Shown here piece after piece: positions 42,047 to 42,341 of a stretch of 42,341 nucleotides of DNA; position 1 is the first letter of the stretch; each line of letters opens with the position of its first letter. The translations under genes were made by a program, and so were the position numbers. The stretch covers positions 1 through 42,341 of the forward strand of contig JAHEKF010000027.1 in assembly GCA_024638465.1 (NCBI GenBank), in the 5' to 3' direction. The notes beneath the pieces were generated by a model. The model had not been told where the DNA came from. It saw only the letters and a list, made by a program, of their open reading frames with translations, and did no database searches. Source of the DNA: Rhodospirillaceae bacterium (GTDB taxonomy: Bacteria > Pseudomonadota > Gammaproteobacteria > Steroidobacterales > Rariloculaceae).

Positions 42047-42341
42047 CGAGTCGTTCTATCAATCGATGGTCGGGCCCGGACAGCTTGCTCGTTCAGGTCA
42101 CCTCAAAGAGCGCCCTGTCACGGTCAATCCGGTCGAGCCCGACGGCACGTCGGCCCCTCTCCGAGAGAGGGACCGATGCCCTGGTTCACGGAGTCGCAAG
42201 GGGCCGGTCGCGACAGTCCATCCTCCCCTCGGCCGTACCCACCACGCTCGAATGATTACCAGTGCCAGAGGCTCCGGGTCGGATGAACTATCACACCCGC
42301 CCGCGCTCGGTCACCGCGGCGTTTCGCACGGCGGTGACAGA
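42047..42341. other. Right-end non-coding segment with two inverted repeats
   Basis: No supported gene lies here. Two inverted repeats are present: CCCTCTC-cga-GAGAGGG (42155-42171) and GTCACCGC with GCGGTGAC (42310-42317 and 42331-42338). Neither has a T run. A gene crossing the window edge cannot be excluded. Confidence 0.4.

Overview
The window looks like a chromosomal stretch from an uncultured, probably aquatic or sediment gammaproteobacterium. The basis is a mid-to-high-50s % GC appearance, Shine-Dalgarno-type starts, a fused HPPK-DHPS folate enzyme, TonB-dependent uptake, a GlyGly-CTERM surface protein, a TfpX/TfpZ-type pilin accessory protein, a fused ATP sulfurylase/APS kinase, and many exported proteins of the DUF6152, beta-propeller and metallo-beta-lactamase kind. 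The last group is abundant in Steroidobacterales/Woeseiales-like genomes; that placement is an inference. I see no tRNA, rRNA, insertion sequence, prophage or CRISPR array.

Layout. 1-1192 (-): folate enzyme FolKP, cut by the window edge. 1388-2246 (+): two small exported proteins of unknown function around a nine-G tract. 2570-4556: a MscS channel and, convergent to it, an HPP-family membrane protein. 4647-10341: a block of exported proteins (MBL-fold hydrolase, degenerate methyltransferase, NHL beta-propeller, two DUF6152 proteins, one related outer protein). 10442-13241 (+): BacNav-like voltage-gated channel, small membrane protein, zinc-ribbon protein, glutathione-dependent formaldehyde dehydrogenase. 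13288-16024: a TonB-dependent receptor (-) and, divergent from it, a small exported protein with four copies of a TonB-box-like motif. 16116-18671 (-): large secreted zinc metalloprotease. 18805-19443 (+): TerC/YjbE-type membrane protein, then a candidate small RNA ending in an intrinsic terminator. 19782-23891 (+): probable operon of exported MBL hydrolase, D-2-hydroxyacid dehydrogenase, UMF1-family transporter and GST. 23938-25107 (-): small membrane protein and pilin accessory protein. 25237-30407 (+): M20 amidohydrolase, stand-alone malonyltransferase-like acyltransferase, ATP sulfurylase/APS kinase and AI-2E-family membrane protein. 30412-33141 (-): large FG-GAP surface protein. 33299-35214 (+): small ORFs, an SDR and a tandem PilZ protein. 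35309-38129 (-): small hypothetical gene, then a three-gene operon read leftward (Tat-exported lactonase, cysteine-dioxygenase-like cupin, RidA lipoprotein). 38300-40763 (+): DUF2849, nitrite/sulfite reductase and DUF934. 40821-40988: AT-rich segment beside three DnaA-box-like 9-mers. 41072-42046 (+): a Tat-exported SDR.

How the genes fit together. Two themes stand out. One is assimilatory sulfur metabolism in two separate places: sulfate activation at 27.5 kb and sulfite reduction at 38.3-40.8 kb. The other is an unusually dense set of enzymes carrying Sec, Tat or lipoprotein signals, suggesting processing of organic substrates in the envelope together with TonB-dependent uptake. The most novel item is the TonB-box-repeat protein at 15641-16024: its repeats are encoded by different synonymous codons, so the peptide motif rather than the DNA appears to be conserved.
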